Source: Spirochaetales bacterium (GTDB lineage Bacteria > Spirochaetota > Spirochaetia > SZUA-6 > JAFGRV01). From it: a DNA stretch of 33,198 bases. The notes under the pieces were generated by a model that saw nothing but the letters and a program-made list of their open reading frames with translations, ran no database searches and was not told the origin of the DNA. This document shows, in pieces, positions 1-9,501 of this stretch; position 1 is the stretch's first letter, and each line of letters opens with the position of its first letter. A program made the translations under genes and the position numbers. Location of the stretch: the NCBI GenBank assembly GCA_016930085.1, contig JAFGHO010000055.1:1-33198 (forward strand), read 5' to 3'.

Positions 1-1604
1 CCCGTCACGTTCGCCGAACCGATCACCGAATAATCGGCGTGAAACTCTTCCTCGTCCACCCCGTCCGGCGTATAGTAGTAACGGAGGGTAAGCCCGCTCA
101 TCTGAACGGCCGAGCCGCTCCGGTTCACGATATTGAGGGAGGGCTTTATCTGGGAAGAAGACGCCGAGGTCTCGGCGCACATGTACTCGACCCGGATGTC
201 GCCGTCCGCCCCTTCGGGAAGCGGGGTCGGGGTGATACTCGGATCGAGGGTCGGGGTCGGGTCGGGCGTGCCGCCCCCCTTTTCCCAGGCGATTCCGGCC
301 ATCCCCAGGAGAAACGAGGCATTGTAGTCGAGGGCGACCTCGTTCATCGTGTAGTCGTTCACGTCGTCGGTGTAGTTGTCATTGCTGTCGGGCCCGCCGA
401 CCAGCGCCCCGACCATCCCTTTCGTGTTGCCGTCCCGGTTTGGTTCGTTCGCGCGGTGGTGGGGGTGCTTCGGCGGATTGGTGAGGTAATTGGTGACATA
501 TGAACCGTTCCTCGGGTTGCTTCCGAGGGTGTAATTCATGGTAACGTCCGCGGTTTCGAGATACCCGTCCCAACCGATGCATTTATAGGCGAGGTACCCC
601 AATCCGGCTTCCGCGCACGCGTAACGGAGCACGCCCCAGCTGTCGAGCCACGGGAGGCCGTAGGGTGTTTTCGTGCATTCGTCGCGGTACCAGGTGAGGT
701 TGTTGATCACCCCGTAGCGGAATTTGGCCTTTGCCGTCAGCTGCGCCATCTTGAGCATGACGAAGACCGTACAGTCGTCCCACGCCGGTGCCCACTGCTT
801 GTTGTAGTTGTCGTCCCCGTAATCGTTCTCCGTGGTGTCCATCCAGTACTCCACGTCCTCGAGCAGGGAGTAACTCCCCCCCGCGATATGCAGCCAGACC
901 GCGGCCCAGGCGAGGTCGTCGTAGTGCGAGGTACTCGGGTAGAACGATCCCTCGTCGCACCTTCCGACATTGGTAATACCTATATTGTAGATTTCCTCGG
1001 CGGCGGTAAGGCACCGGTCCGCATACGAGGAGTCGATACTCCGGTAGTTGAGCGACATGAGGACCAGGGCGGCCGCGGCGAGTCCGCAGACATCGGAACC
1101 CGTACTCGAGAGGTTCGCCTTTTTCACCGGCCTCGAACCCGTCTGGTTTTCCGGCGGGCCCCAGTAGCCGTGGTCGGCGTTCCCTTCACCCACCTCGTAG
1201 TAGAGGGTGTTCCGGTCCGGGTGGCAGGCGAGGATGAAATCCGTGAAATACTTGAGGGTGGAAAGCATTTTATCGGTAATCCCGGCATTGTCGAACACGG
1301 ATGTGTATTCGTAGTACGTCCATCCCAAAACCGATGCTGTCCAGAACTGGGGAAGACCGAATTTGACGTGATCGCCGGCGTCGTGGTAACCGCCGGTCAG
1401 ATTTATCGAGCCGTCGGCGTCACCGGTATGGCACGCCCCGCGCCAGGAAGAAAAAACATTGTCCCTGCCCGCGTCCGGCCCGCACTTGTTCGCGTCGAAA
1501 AACCAGAGCCCCTTTTCAAGGGCGTCATGGTAATCGTAGCCCCAGACGAAAACGCCCGTAAAAAAGAGCGCGGCAAGTCCTATAACTTTTATTTTTACTT
1601 TCAT
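1..1604 (-). CDS. Secreted GH9 endoglucanase with CBM3 module, 3' end cut by window edge
   Basis: This protein hydrolyses beta-1,4-glucan (cellulose) outside the cell by the inverting GH9 mechanism. Seen: a signal peptide (about residues 1-22). The N-terminal GH9 block reads GGYHDAGDHVKFGLP, with the candidate base and nucleophile-water aspartates D75 and D78. A PKHPHHR motif lies near 378-384 and NDYTMNEVALDYNA carries the proton donor E422. A Pro/Thr/Asp linker (about 443-463) leads into a CBM3-type beta-sandwich (from about 465), recognised by the IKPSLNIVNRSG and LTLRYYYT stretches; it is still open at base 1. The ATG at 1604 is preceded by GGAGG (1611-1615). There may be further modules (rest of CBM3, dockerin) beyond the edge. 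Family assignment is firm; cellulose as substrate is inferred from GH9 plus CBM3. Confidence 0.93.
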   Translation of the reverse strand, partial: MKVKIKVIGLAALFFTGVFVWGYDYHDALEKGLWFFDANKCGPDAGRDNVFSSWRGACHTGDADGSINLTGGYHDAGDHVKFGLPQFWTASVLGWTYYEYTSVFDNAGITDKMLSTLKYFTDFILACHPDRNTLYYEVGEGNADHGYWGPPENQTGSRPVKKANLSSTGSDVCGLAAAALVLMSLNYRSIDSSYADRCLTAAEEIYNIGITNVGRCDEGSFYPSTSHYDDLAWAAVWLHIAGGSYSLLEDVEYWMDTTENDYGDDNYNKQWAPAWDDCTVFVMLKMAQLTAKAKFRYGVINNLTWYRDECTKTPYGLPWLDSWGVLRYACAEAGLGYLAYKCIGWDGYLETADVTMNYTLGSNPRNGSYVTNYLTNPPKHPHHRANEPNRDGNTKGMVGALVGGPDSNDNYTDDVNDYTMNEVALDYNASFLLGMAGIAWEKGGGTPDPTPTLDPSITPTPLPEGADGDIRVEYMCAETSASSSQIKPSLNIVNRSGSAVQMSGLTLRYYYTPDGVDEEEFHADYSVIGSANVT

Positions 1605-1644
1605 CGATTGCCTCCGTTATTGATGTTGTTTTTTTGTTGTCGTC

Positions 1645-1672
1645 ATTGTAGCAGAAAGATCATGGGGGGCAA
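1645..1672 (-). promoter_or_regulatory. Sigma-70-type promoter of the GH9 gene
   Basis: On the minus strand, TTGCCC (-35, 1667-1672), a 16-nt spacer and TACAAT (-10, 1645-1650) predict a start near 1638 and a leader of about 34 nt containing the GGAGG. Judged by consensus match and position only. Confidence 0.5.
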
Positions 1673-1764
1673 TCGGGTGAAACGCTTAAACGGGTATGGG
1701 GAGAAAGCCTATGGGGACAGGGCCTAATAGATAACGCGGCTACCCAATCGTTACCGCATCCCCC

Positions 1765-2121
1765 TCACTCTTCCCCGTCTCCGGCGCTTTCGTCCGGGAC
1801 GCCCTTACGGCCGCCCCGCCTGAACTTCCCCGCCCGCTCCATGAAGCAGATAATGCGGCCCGCCGGTATTTTTTTTTGTTCCTTTGCCTTCCATAGATTG
1901 CCGCAGCCGCGGCAGAGGTGGGTGTTCGCGAGAAACGGAGAGGCGACAAGCGCGCACACGCCACCCGCGAGAAAAATGACGCCCGCTATCGGGATAAAAA
2001 AAACGAACGCGCCGAGTCCCATGAATACGAAACCGGACGCGGCGATATAGCCGGGCCGGAGTTTCCGTGTCTCATGGGAAGAGCAGCGCGGACAGACGTA
2101 ATCGCTTTCTCTGGTAAACAT
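1765..2121 (-). CDS. Small zinc-ribbon membrane protein, function unknown
   Basis: A 118-residue protein. A zinc-ribbon-like half with CPRC near the N-terminus (residues 10-13) is followed by two hydrophobic segments (about 28-48 and 50-64) and a second CRGC pair. The two CxxC pairs bracket the membrane hairpin and could jointly bind one zinc ion. The tail is basic and then acidic. No specific family was recognised. A weak AGGGA lies 8 nt before the ATG. It lies upstream of the GH9 gene on the same strand, but the latter has its own promoter, so co-transcription is not required. Confidence 0.7.
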   Translation of the reverse strand: MFTRESDYVCPRCSSHETRKLRPGYIAASGFVFMGLGAFVFFIPIAGVIFLAGGVCALVASPFLANTHLCRGCGNLWKAKEQKKIPAGRIICFMERAGKFRRGGRKGVPDESAGDGEE

Positions 2122-2253
2122 GAAAAGTATCCCTGCCGTACAATACTCTTTTTCACCGTCCGGGGCAAGACCCGTGCATCGAAAGATTCATTCTCATAAA
2201 AATCGCACGGTAAAAACAAGGCCGGGAAGCGTATTAGGAACGAAATATTGTAT

Positions 2254-2281
2254 TTGACTTTGTAGACCATTTGACTATAAT
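2254..2281 (+). promoter_or_regulatory. Strong sigma-70-type promoter of the hybrid kinase
   Basis: TTGACT (2254-2259), a 16-nt spacer and a perfect TATAAT (2276-2281). Predicted start near 2288, giving a leader of about 115 nt before the kinase ATG at 2404. I see no recognisable riboswitch in that leader. Confidence 0.6.
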
Positions 2282-2403
2282 TAAAGTATACATTCGTCAT
2301 TCGAGGACCCGAATTGTATTACAACATAACCGTAACGATATATTCCCGCACAATTTCTTTTTGATTCGGATAGTTAATTTCAGGAGTAATACGGCGGTTT
2401 TTC

Positions 2404-4725
2404 ATGGAAAAAAATTTTTTATCCGGACAAACATCATCTGAAAAAGAATCGAAGCAAAAGAAAAAATTAATGCGAACAGGTTATTATCTCTTCGATGTCG
2501 GTACGGGGACATGGTGCGGTTCGGAGGCGGTCGACAGAATATTCGGTATTGAAACCGGTTACGGGAGAACCGTCGAGGGATGGCTTGACATTGTTCACCC
2601 GGACCATAAAAAAATGATGCGTGATTACCTGCTCGATCATGTCATCAATGGAAAGAACAGGTTCGACAAACAATACAAAATAATAAATGTAAAAACAAAA
2701 CAGATACATCTTGTCCATGGCCGCGGGGACCTCAGACTGGATAACGACGGGAACGTCACCCATGTTTTCGGCATAGTGGAAGACATGAGCGAAAATGAAA
2801 ATACCGGACTGGATTTTCTCGAGAGTGAAGAGCGTAATAAAATCATAAGCGAAATTACGACGGATTACACCTTTGTCGTTGCCGTGAACGACGACGGGAC
2901 AATGGAAATACAATGGGTATCCGATTCTTTCGTGAAGCTTACCGGCAGAGATGTCACCGAAGTTAAAACATCGAAAATGTGGAAACATGTCATTGATGAG
3001 GATGATTGGGATAAATTCAACGATTTTATCAAAAAAGTGCTTGCGGAAAAAAAGGCGGGCGAACTGGAATGCCGCTCGGTGAGGGGGAAAAAGGGGAAAT
3101 CCTGGATTCATATATATGTCTATCCGAAGACGAATGAAAACGGCAGGTTATTTATTATCGGCGCCGTAAAGGATATCTCGGAAAGAAAAGAAGCGGAAAT
3201 CATGCTTGCCGCCGAACATGAACGGCTTCTTGTCACGCTTCAGAGTATCGGGGACGGCGTCATCGCCACGGACACAAAAGGCGGCGTGGTGATCATGAAC
3301 AGGATCGCGGAAGACCTTACCGGCTGGAGTCAGGAGGAGGCGGAAGGACGGCCCCTTTCCGAAGTATTCGTCCTCATCAATGAAATCACACGGCAGCCGT
3401 GTGAAAATCCCGTCGACAAGGTGCTTGCGACAAAACAAATCGTCGAACTGGCGAATCACACGGTTCTTCTTTCAAAAAACAGGAACAAGCCGGAAATAAT
3501 CATCGCGGACAGCGGGGCGCCTATCTTCGACAAGGAAAAAAACATCATCGGCGTCGTTTTGGTATTCAGGGACATAACCGAAAAGCAGCGACTGCTTGAA
3601 GAAGCCCAAAAAGCCCAGAAACTGGAATCCCTCGGGATTCTGGCCGGAGGAATCGCCCATGATTTCAATAACCTTCTGGGAGGTATTTACGGGAACATAG
3701 AACTGGCCGCCATGAACTCGAGAAATACCTCGGTTAAAAAATTTCTCGAACATACCGTCAAAACGATCAATAGGGCGAAAAACCTGACGGGCCAGCTGCT
3801 TACTTTTTCAAAAGGCGGTATACCCATAAAAAAAACCGAGCCGCTCGCCCCATTTATCAAGGATACGGTGAAGTTTGTTTTAAGCGGGTCGAATATCGAA
3901 TGCAAATTCGTTTTCGATGACGATTGTGCGTATTGCAGATTCGATAAAAACCAGATCGGGCAGGTTATCGATAATATCGTTATAAACGCGATTCAGGCGA
4001 TGCCGGACGGCGGCACGATCGACGTATCGGTCTCCAACACCATTATACATGAAAAAGAGTATCCGAATCTCGGACCGGGGAAATACGTCAAAATATCAAT
4101 CAGGGATCGGGGCAGGGGAATTCCAAAGGACATTTTACCCTATATATTCGATCCGTTTTTCACCACAAAACAGAAAGGAAGCGGACTCGGTCTTGCGACA
4201 AGTTATTCGATTGTCTCGAATCACGGCGGCGTCATAGAGGTGGAATCCGAGGAAGGAACCGGAACGATATGTCACGTCATTCTGCCCGCCTTCGACGAAG
4301 ACGATACAATGGAAGCCGACGATCGGAAACCGGGATTGATGAAGGGAAAAGGAAAAATCCTTTTCATGGACGATGAACAAGTCATACGTGAAAGTATTGG
4401 TGAAATCCTGAAAATGCTCGGCTACAGTTACCTCACCGCCAAAGACGGTAAAGAAGCTCTTGCGGTATTCAATGATGAAAAAGAGAACGGGGCGCCATTT
4501 TCCGCCGTTATCCTCGATCTTACCGTTCGGGGGGCGATGGGCGGAAAAGAAACGGCGCGTGAAATCAGAAAAACCGACAGGGACGTGCCGATTTTTGTTT
4601 CAAGCGGCTATGCCGACGATCCCGTGATCGCACATCCGTCCGAATACGGCTTTACGGACAGCATAATAAAACCTTTTAGCGTATCCGAACTCGCGAACCT
4701 GCTCGAAAGAAACTCGAAACGGTGA
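2404..4725 (+). CDS. Soluble PAS-rich hybrid histidine kinase with C-terminal receiver
   Basis: A 773-residue cytoplasmic sensor kinase with no membrane segment. Order of domains: PAS-like (about 25-130), second PAS (about 150-265), third PAS (about 275-395), HisKA dimerisation helix with the H box around H419 (GGIAHDFNNLLGG), HATPase_c with its N box near 524-530 (NIVINAIQAMP), G1 box at D568 (DRGRGIP) and FDPFFTTKQKGSGLGL, then a receiver (about 650-773) with D656/D657 and phospho-acceptor D705. This layout is typical of hybrid kinases that phosphorylate their own receiver or relay onward; output and ligand cannot be read from the sequence. No regulator partner is adjacent, so it is an orphan. 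A weak GGCGG precedes the ATG; AGGAG lies 17 nt away, too far to be sure of the start. Confidence 0.92.
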   Translation: MEKNFLSGQTSSEKESKQKKKLMRTGYYLFDVGTGTWCGSEAVDRIFGIETGYGRTVEGWLDIVHPDHKKMMRDYLLDHVINGKNRFDKQYKIINVKTKQIHLVHGRGDLRLDNDGNVTHVFGIVEDMSENENTGLDFLESEERNKIISEITTDYTFVVAVNDDGTMEIQWVSDSFVKLTGRDVTEVKTSKMWKHVIDEDDWDKFNDFIKKVLAEKKAGELECRSVRGKKGKSWIHIYVYPKTNENGRLFIIGAVKDISERKEAEIMLAAEHERLLVTLQSIGDGVIATDTKGGVVIMNRIAEDLTGWSQEEAEGRPLSEVFVLINEITRQPCENPVDKVLATKQIVELANHTVLLSKNRNKPEIIIADSGAPIFDKEKNIIGVVLVFRDITEKQRLLEEAQKAQKLESLGILAGGIAHDFNNLLGGIYGNIELAAMNSRNTSVKKFLEHTVKTINRAKNLTGQLLTFSKGGIPIKKTEPLAPFIKDTVKFVLSGSNIECKFVFDDDCAYCRFDKNQIGQVIDNIVINAIQAMPDGGTIDVSVSNTIIHEKEYPNLGPGKYVKISIRDRGRGIPKDILPYIFDPFFTTKQKGSGLGLATSYSIVSNHGGVIEVESEEGTGTICHVILPAFDEDDTMEADDRKPGLMKGKGKILFMDDEQVIRESIGEILKMLGYSYLTAKDGKEALAVFNDEKENGAPFSAVILDLTVRGAMGGKETAREIRKTDRDVPIFVSSGYADDPVIAHPSEYGFTDSIIKPFSVSELANLLERNSKR

Positions 4726-4748
4726 TCCGGGAGGAGTCAACGTCTGAC

Positions 4749-4786
4749 TGCCGTATGTCCGGCGTATCGCCGGGCAGCCTTTTTTT
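4749..4786 (+). terminator. Rho-independent terminator of the hybrid kinase gene
   Basis: Stem CCGGCG (4759-4764) / CGCCGG (4768-4773) with a UAU loop, extended by CTGC/GCAG, then a run of seven T. The T run is on the plus strand, so it stops kinase transcription. It overlaps the last bases of the convergent pmbA gene. Confidence 0.8.
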
Positions 4787-6092
4787 ATTCCTTCCCGAAG
4801 ATCGTTATGCCGCCGGTCTGCACCCACGGGAAGAGAGCGTCCCCGAAGTTTATTCTTTCCCGTGAAATATTCCCGATCGACCGCAGCATATCGGATATAT
4901 TGCCGGTAATCATGGTCTCGGATACAGGGTATTGAATCTCGCCGTCCCTGATAAAATAGCTGTTTTTCGCGACCGCGGAAAAATCTCCGTTATCATTCGG
5001 TTCGCCGCCGGAGACGCGGCAGAGAAGAAGCCCCTTTTTTACTTCCGAGATCATTTTGTCGAGAGGGGTATTCCCCGGCTCGACCACATAACACCTGCCA
5101 TTGTTCGCCGCCATGGGCAGTCCGGTCTTGTTCGAACCATAGAGTGAAAGGAGGAAGGAAGAGAGAACCCCCTCATCGACAATGGTAGCGTCCTTTACCT
5201 TGAATCCGTCGGAGGTGACGAAGTAGTGGTAGGAAAGCTCGTTTGACAGGGGACGGGAATGAAGGGTGAAGCATGGAGACGCGACAGCTTTCCCGAGGCG
5301 TTCCTTGAAAACACTTGTTCCGGAGACAAGGTAATAATCGGAAAGCTGCCTGGTAAAAAATTCGATAACAACCTGAAGGCAGTCGGGCGTGATAATAATG
5401 TCCCCCTCGAACTTGCCGGGAATATTGCCGAGTTCGAGTTGTCCGGAGGATTGCCGTAAAAGGGTCGCCACCGAACCGCAATCGACGAGTTCGTTATCGA
5501 GACGTTCCCTCATGAACGATGAATAATTGAATGAAGAACTTTTATTTCCCTTTCTTGTCGTAAACATGGTGGAAAACCCGTACACCCCTTTCCCGACCGA
5601 AAAATCCACACCTTCCGAATTGAGAATCACGGCGTTGTCTTTTTTAAAGTCGAGGATGACGCCTTCAAGAATCGTATCGGGAAATTGCGCCTTTGCCGTC
5701 TCACAAAACGAAGCGAGCCGTTCGAACATGGTATCCTTTTCGGGTTCCGCATAGCCCGCCGAAAATTTTTCGGGCGGCTGTTTCCCGGCCATATCATAGG
5801 CCGTATCCTGAGGCGATGATGCGGCGATGGTGAAAATGGTCTCAATGGCTTGATCGAGGTTGTTCTTTTCGAGTTTATTGACGGAAAGCATACCAAGACG
5901 GTTGTCCCTGATCATCTTCAGGTGGCAATTTATATCAAAGGTTGTCCGCATAAGGGAAAATTTACCCGTTTCGATATTCATTTCTTCCTTCTTCACCCGG
6001 TTCAGAACCACCTGTGATTTATCCGCGCCTTTTTTCTGCATGGCTTCGATACAATATTCAGCGATCTTTTTGTCATTTTCCATATCACGCAT
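4785..6092 (-). CDS. pmbA: PmbA/TldE-type subunit of TldD/E metalloprotease
   Basis: A 435-residue TldE/PmbA homologue. Known of the family: it forms a heterodimer with TldD that degrades unfolded peptides and, in some bacteria, trims ribosomally made peptides; this subunit lacks its own zinc site. Seen: PmbA-type landmarks including ILNSEGVDFS in the middle and the C-terminal GGEPNDNGDFSAVAKNSYFI region, and no HExxxH. The ATG at 6092 is preferred over an ATG at 6122 because GGAGG (6102-6106) sits 9 nt upstream of it and it starts 2 nt after the tldD stop; the farther start would overlap tldD. Forms an operon with tldD. Confidence 0.9.
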   Translation of the reverse strand: MRDMENDKKIAEYCIEAMQKKGADKSQVVLNRVKKEEMNIETGKFSLMRTTFDINCHLKMIRDNRLGMLSVNKLEKNNLDQAIETIFTIAASSPQDTAYDMAGKQPPEKFSAGYAEPEKDTMFERLASFCETAKAQFPDTILEGVILDFKKDNAVILNSEGVDFSVGKGVYGFSTMFTTRKGNKSSSFNYSSFMRERLDNELVDCGSVATLLRQSSGQLELGNIPGKFEGDIIITPDCLQVVIEFFTRQLSDYYLVSGTSVFKERLGKAVASPCFTLHSRPLSNELSYHYFVTSDGFKVKDATIVDEGVLSSFLLSLYGSNKTGLPMAANNGRCYVVEPGNTPLDKMISEVKKGLLLCRVSGGEPNDNGDFSAVAKNSYFIRDGEIQYPVSETMITGNISDMLRSIGNISRERINFGDALFPWVQTGGITIFGKE

Positions 6093-6094
6093 TG

Positions 6095-7474
6095 CTATTT
6101 CCCTCCGATTGTTACCTTGCATTTTATCGCCGGACCGCCCATGCCGACCGGGATGAGCTGTTTCTTGCCGCAGAATCCGCCGTTTATCCAGGTCATGTCT
6201 TTTGAAACCATACTCACCGTTTTCAAAACATCGAAAGCGATACCGGAAATGGTCGTATCCTTGATTGCCCGTTTCAGCCTGCCCCCCTTGATCTCATAGC
6301 CGAGTGTGATTCCGAAGGTAAACTCCCCGGTCGAATCGGCCTGTCCGTTGCTTGTCTTGAGGAGGTAGTATCCGTCCTCGATTCCGTCGATCATCTCTTC
6401 GAGGGTGCTCCCGCCGGGAAGAATGGCCGTGTTCCTCATCCTGATAAGCGGTTCGTCCGAAAACGAATACGCCCTGGCGTTGCCCGTCGGAGCATGATTG
6501 AACTGCGCGGCGGTCTCCTTGCTGTGCAGATACCCTTTGAGGATTCCCTTTTCGATGATCACCGCGTCCTCTCCCTTCGTCCCCTCGTCATCGACGTAAA
6601 CGGGGACGGGGCAGGTCTCTTCAAGGGCGGTATGCGCGAAATCGATGAGGGTGATGAGGGGGCTTGCCGCTTCTTTGCCCATGTAATCGGGGGCGACGGA
6701 CCCGCCCAGAATGATATCCGCTTCCGTCGTGTGTCCGAGGGCTTCATGCGCCAGGATACCGGCAAGGCTGGAATCGAGGACGCACTCCGCGCAGCCCGCC
6801 TGAGGGAAAACACCCTCGCATTTTTTCACAAGATGTTCGTGAAGGATATCGATCTCCCGGAAAAGGTCAGACGGATCGTGAAAGACATCCTCGAATTGTC
6901 CCAGACCCCCGAACACCTCATAGAGGTCGACCGGCTGTCCGTCTTTGGAAACGGTCAGCGACACGATGATATTCGAACGGGGTATCATCGAATAAAACCG
7001 GGACCCGTATGAAGTGACCACCGATTTCTCCATATCGAGACAGCGAAGGCTTACCGTCCGGCTTGAAACCGGCTTAAGTTTTGTCTCGATATAATTGTCG
7101 ATCTCTTTGACAAACGCGACGAGGGACTCCCGGTTCAACCTGGGTTTATTCGTCGAAAAATCGTTATGTGAGGTGACGGGTGTCCGATCCAGTGTGATGT
7201 CTTCCCCGTCGACCTTTGAACTCAAAAACCCGGCATTATCCGCCGCCGACTTCAGGACGGAGGTCACAGCGGGATCGACAAGTTCGGGATGGGACGCAAA
7301 TCCCCATAATCCTTTCCTGAAAACACGCGCCGACACACCGCTTTCCGACCGGTAATCGTTTCTCATCAGATTCCCCTTCACGAACGCGACGGATAACGAA
7401 CGGTTATCCTGCATCCTGAGTTCGGTATAGCCTGCAATATGGTTATTGAAACGGCTGAGATCTTTGTCAATCAC
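6095..7474 (-). CDS. tldD: TldD zinc metalloprotease subunit
   Basis: A 459-residue TldD homologue, close to the usual length. The zinc motif HEALGH is at residues 243-248 in LAGILAHEALGHTTEAD; the conserved late Cys lies in NGGFCGKK near the C-terminus. Together with the downstream pmbA it should form the TldD/E protease. The start is a GTG at 7474 with GGAGGT 6 nt upstream (7481-7486). I found no small peptide gene beside the pair that would suggest a dedicated RiPP substrate, so a housekeeping peptidase role is more likely. Confidence 0.93.
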   Translation of the reverse strand: MIDKDLSRFNNHIAGYTELRMQDNRSLSVAFVKGNLMRNDYRSESGVSARVFRKGLWGFASHPELVDPAVTSVLKSAADNAGFLSSKVDGEDITLDRTPVTSHNDFSTNKPRLNRESLVAFVKEIDNYIETKLKPVSSRTVSLRCLDMEKSVVTSYGSRFYSMIPRSNIIVSLTVSKDGQPVDLYEVFGGLGQFEDVFHDPSDLFREIDILHEHLVKKCEGVFPQAGCAECVLDSSLAGILAHEALGHTTEADIILGGSVAPDYMGKEAASPLITLIDFAHTALEETCPVPVYVDDEGTKGEDAVIIEKGILKGYLHSKETAAQFNHAPTGNARAYSFSDEPLIRMRNTAILPGGSTLEEMIDGIEDGYYLLKTSNGQADSTGEFTFGITLGYEIKGGRLKRAIKDTTISGIAFDVLKTVSMVSKDMTWINGGFCGKKQLIPVGMGGPAIKCKVTIGGK

Positions 7475-7540
7475 CCTGGCACCTCCGTAACGGGAATAAG
7501 ATATCCGGATGTTTCATGGAGATATTCTCCCTGACGCTTC

Positions 7541-7569
7541 ATTATGGTTTATACGGGACATATGGTCAA
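7541..7569 (-). promoter_or_regulatory. Sigma-70-type promoter of tldD-pmbA
   Basis: Minus strand TTGACC (7564-7569), 17-nt spacer, CATAAT (7541-7546). The predicted start near 7534 gives a leader of about 60 nt. Confidence 0.5.
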
Positions 7570-7630
7570 GTGAAGAAAAAAAGAAAGCCCGATACGCTTT
7601 TATACCGATATTAACCAATGAAAAGGATAC

Positions 7631-8635
7631 ATGAACGCCCGAATCAAAAGCCTGCCGCTTATGCTGTTATTGTTTCTTCTCCTCTTTATGATTCTCCTGA
7701 GCGTGGAGTTTTACCGGGAGAACTTATATCCCACATTCACCGTCATCGTTCTTCCAGACACCCAATATTACACATTCAGGTATCCCCACCTGTTCGACGC
7801 CCAGACGAGGTGGATACGGGAAAACAAATCCGCAATGAACATTCTGTTCGCCTTTCATGAGGGGGACGTCACCGACCACAATACCAGGGAAGAATGGGAA
7901 CGGGCATCGAAAAGTATGGAACTCCTCGACGGAGAAGTACCGTACGCAATCGCGCCCGGCAATCACGATACGGGCCGCAATGCGAACACGAGAAACACGG
8001 CCCTTTTTAACAGATATTTCGGCGTATGGCGGTACAGGGATTGTCCGTGGTTCGGCGGGTTATATGAAGAAGGGAAGATGGATAACTGTTATCATTATTT
8101 CAATGCGGGACGTCTCCGTTACCTTGTTTTGGTGCTCGAGTTCGCCCCCCGCGACAGGGTATTGGAATGGGCGAATACCGTCGTCGAACGGCACCCGGAA
8201 CACAGGGTGATCATCATTACCCATTTGTATCTCTATTCGGACAACACCCTCCACGGATCGAAACGATCGCACGCATGGGCTCCCGCCGCCTATGGCGTGG
8301 GACGAAGCGCGGAGGGGGCGAACGACGGTGTCAGGATGTGGGACAAACTCGTCCGGAGGCATAAAAACATCTCCTTTGTTTTCTGCGGCCATACCCTGAA
8401 TGACGGGAACGGCATCCTTGTCTCGAAAGGGGATCACGGCAATACAGTCTATCAGATGCTGATCAATTATCAGATGAACCCGGAAGGAGGCGGCGGGTAT
8501 CTTCGAAGTATCGAGATAAACCCGAATACCAATTCGGTATCGATTCAAAGCTATTCGCCGTATCATGATCTCTATATTATCGATGAAAACAATGAGTTTA
8601 TTCTTTCCGGGGCGGAAGTCGGGGCGGTCAAATAA
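7631..8635 (+). CDS. Membrane-anchored calcineurin-like metallophosphoesterase
   Basis: A 334-residue protein with an N-terminal signal anchor (about residues 8-25), so the catalytic domain probably faces the periplasm. Metallophosphoesterase motifs are in order: D43 in LPDTQ, HEGDVTDH (76-83), PGNHD (N111, H112, D113), IITHLYLY, and the final FCGHTLN. These coordinate the two metal ions of the calcineurin superfamily. Substrate unknown. An AAAAGGA Shine-Dalgarno-like stretch lies just upstream of the ATG. Convergent with the sugar ABC operon, with 22 nt between the stops. Confidence 0.85.
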   Translation: MNARIKSLPLMLLLFLLLFMILLSVEFYRENLYPTFTVIVLPDTQYYTFRYPHLFDAQTRWIRENKSAMNILFAFHEGDVTDHNTREEWERASKSMELLDGEVPYAIAPGNHDTGRNANTRNTALFNRYFGVWRYRDCPWFGGLYEEGKMDNCYHYFNAGRLRYLVLVLEFAPRDRVLEWANTVVERHPEHRVIIITHLYLYSDNTLHGSKRSHAWAPAAYGVGRSAEGANDGVRMWDKLVRRHKNISFVFCGHTLNDGNGILVSKGDHGNTVYQMLINYQMNPEGGGGYLRSIEINPNTNSVSIQSYSPYHDLYIIDENNEFILSGAEVGAVK

Positions 8636-8657
8636 AAAATGCGAAACTTTTTTCCCG

Positions 8658-9497
8658 TTATCCCTTGACCGAGCCGGCTAAAAGACCGCGGATAAAGTAC
8701 TTACCAAGAAGGATATAAATGATGAGTGTCGGGATTGCCGCGATCAGTGCCCCCGCCATCTGGACATTCCATTCCACGATCTGGCTTCCCGCCAGGTTCC
8801 GGAGGGCGACGGTAATCGGCTGATCCACCGGGTTCTGGACAAGAACCACCGCGAAAAGAAACTCGTTCCATATATTGGTGAACTGCCAGATGATGACCAC
8901 GACAAAGGCGGGTGCCGAAATGGGAAAAATGATCCGCAGATAGATATTGACGATTCCGAACCCGTCAAGCTGGGCGGCTTCGATGAGTGAATCGGGGATT
9001 TCAAGGTAATAATTCCTGAAGACAAGGGTGGTGATCGGGATTCCGTAGACGATATGGGTGAGAATCAGACCGGGCAGATGCCCGTACAGCCGTATCCCGC
9101 TTAAGAATTGGACCAGCGGGATCAGAATGCTCTGATAAGGGATAAACATGCCGAAGAGCATGACGATAAAAATGACATTCGCCCCCCTGAAACGCCATTT
9201 GGAGATCACATAGCCGTTCAGGGAACCCAGCAGGGATGAAACGATCGTGGCCGGGATGGTGAGCAGAAAGCTGTTGAGTAAATTGGGGGTCAGCCTTCCG
9301 AACGCGGCGGTAAAACCGTCAAAGGTCAGCGCCCTGGGGAGGTCCCACATATTCTGGATATTCACTTCCCTGAAACTCTTCAATCCGGTGACTAAAAACA
9401 CATATATAGGGACGAGAAAAAAAAGCGCGGAAAGAATCAGGAAGAGATAGATACCCGATCCGGCTATATTTTTTTTCACCCCTGAGGCGATCGTCAT
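8658..9497 (-). CDS. Sugar ABC transporter permease, MalG type
   Basis: A 279-residue inner-membrane permease with about six hydrophobic segments and the EAA loop EAAQLDGFGIVNIYLRIIFP that contacts the ATPase. It belongs to the carbohydrate uptake family 1 (CUT1) permeases. The ATG at 9497 is chosen over one at 9527: AAGGA lies about 9 nt upstream and the gap to the preceding permease is 4 nt, whereas the farther ATG overlaps it. Last gene of the operon; no ATPase gene follows, so a shared ATPase encoded elsewhere is presumably used. Confidence 0.92.
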   Translation of the reverse strand: MTIASGVKKNIAGSGIYLFLILSALFFLVPIYVFLVTGLKSFREVNIQNMWDLPRALTFDGFTAAFGRLTPNLLNSFLLTIPATIVSSLLGSLNGYVISKWRFRGANVIFIVMLFGMFIPYQSILIPLVQFLSGIRLYGHLPGLILTHIVYGIPITTLVFRNYYLEIPDSLIEAAQLDGFGIVNIYLRIIFPISAPAFVVVIIWQFTNIWNEFLFAVVLVQNPVDQPITVALRNLAGSQIVEWNVQMAGALIAAIPTLIIYILLGKYFIRGLLAGSVKG

Positions 9498-9501
9498 CCC
9501 G

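Noticed and set aside
39..1727. Plus-strand open frames (39-503 and 888-1727)
   Set aside because: They are shadows of the GH9 gene on the minus strand, whose catalytic motifs are unmistakable; the shadows are Arg/Val/Gly-rich with no domain or ribosome site.
2467..3111. 214-codon minus-strand frame inside the hybrid kinase
   Set aside because: Lies antisense to clear PAS domains; no Shine-Dalgarno and no recognisable family.
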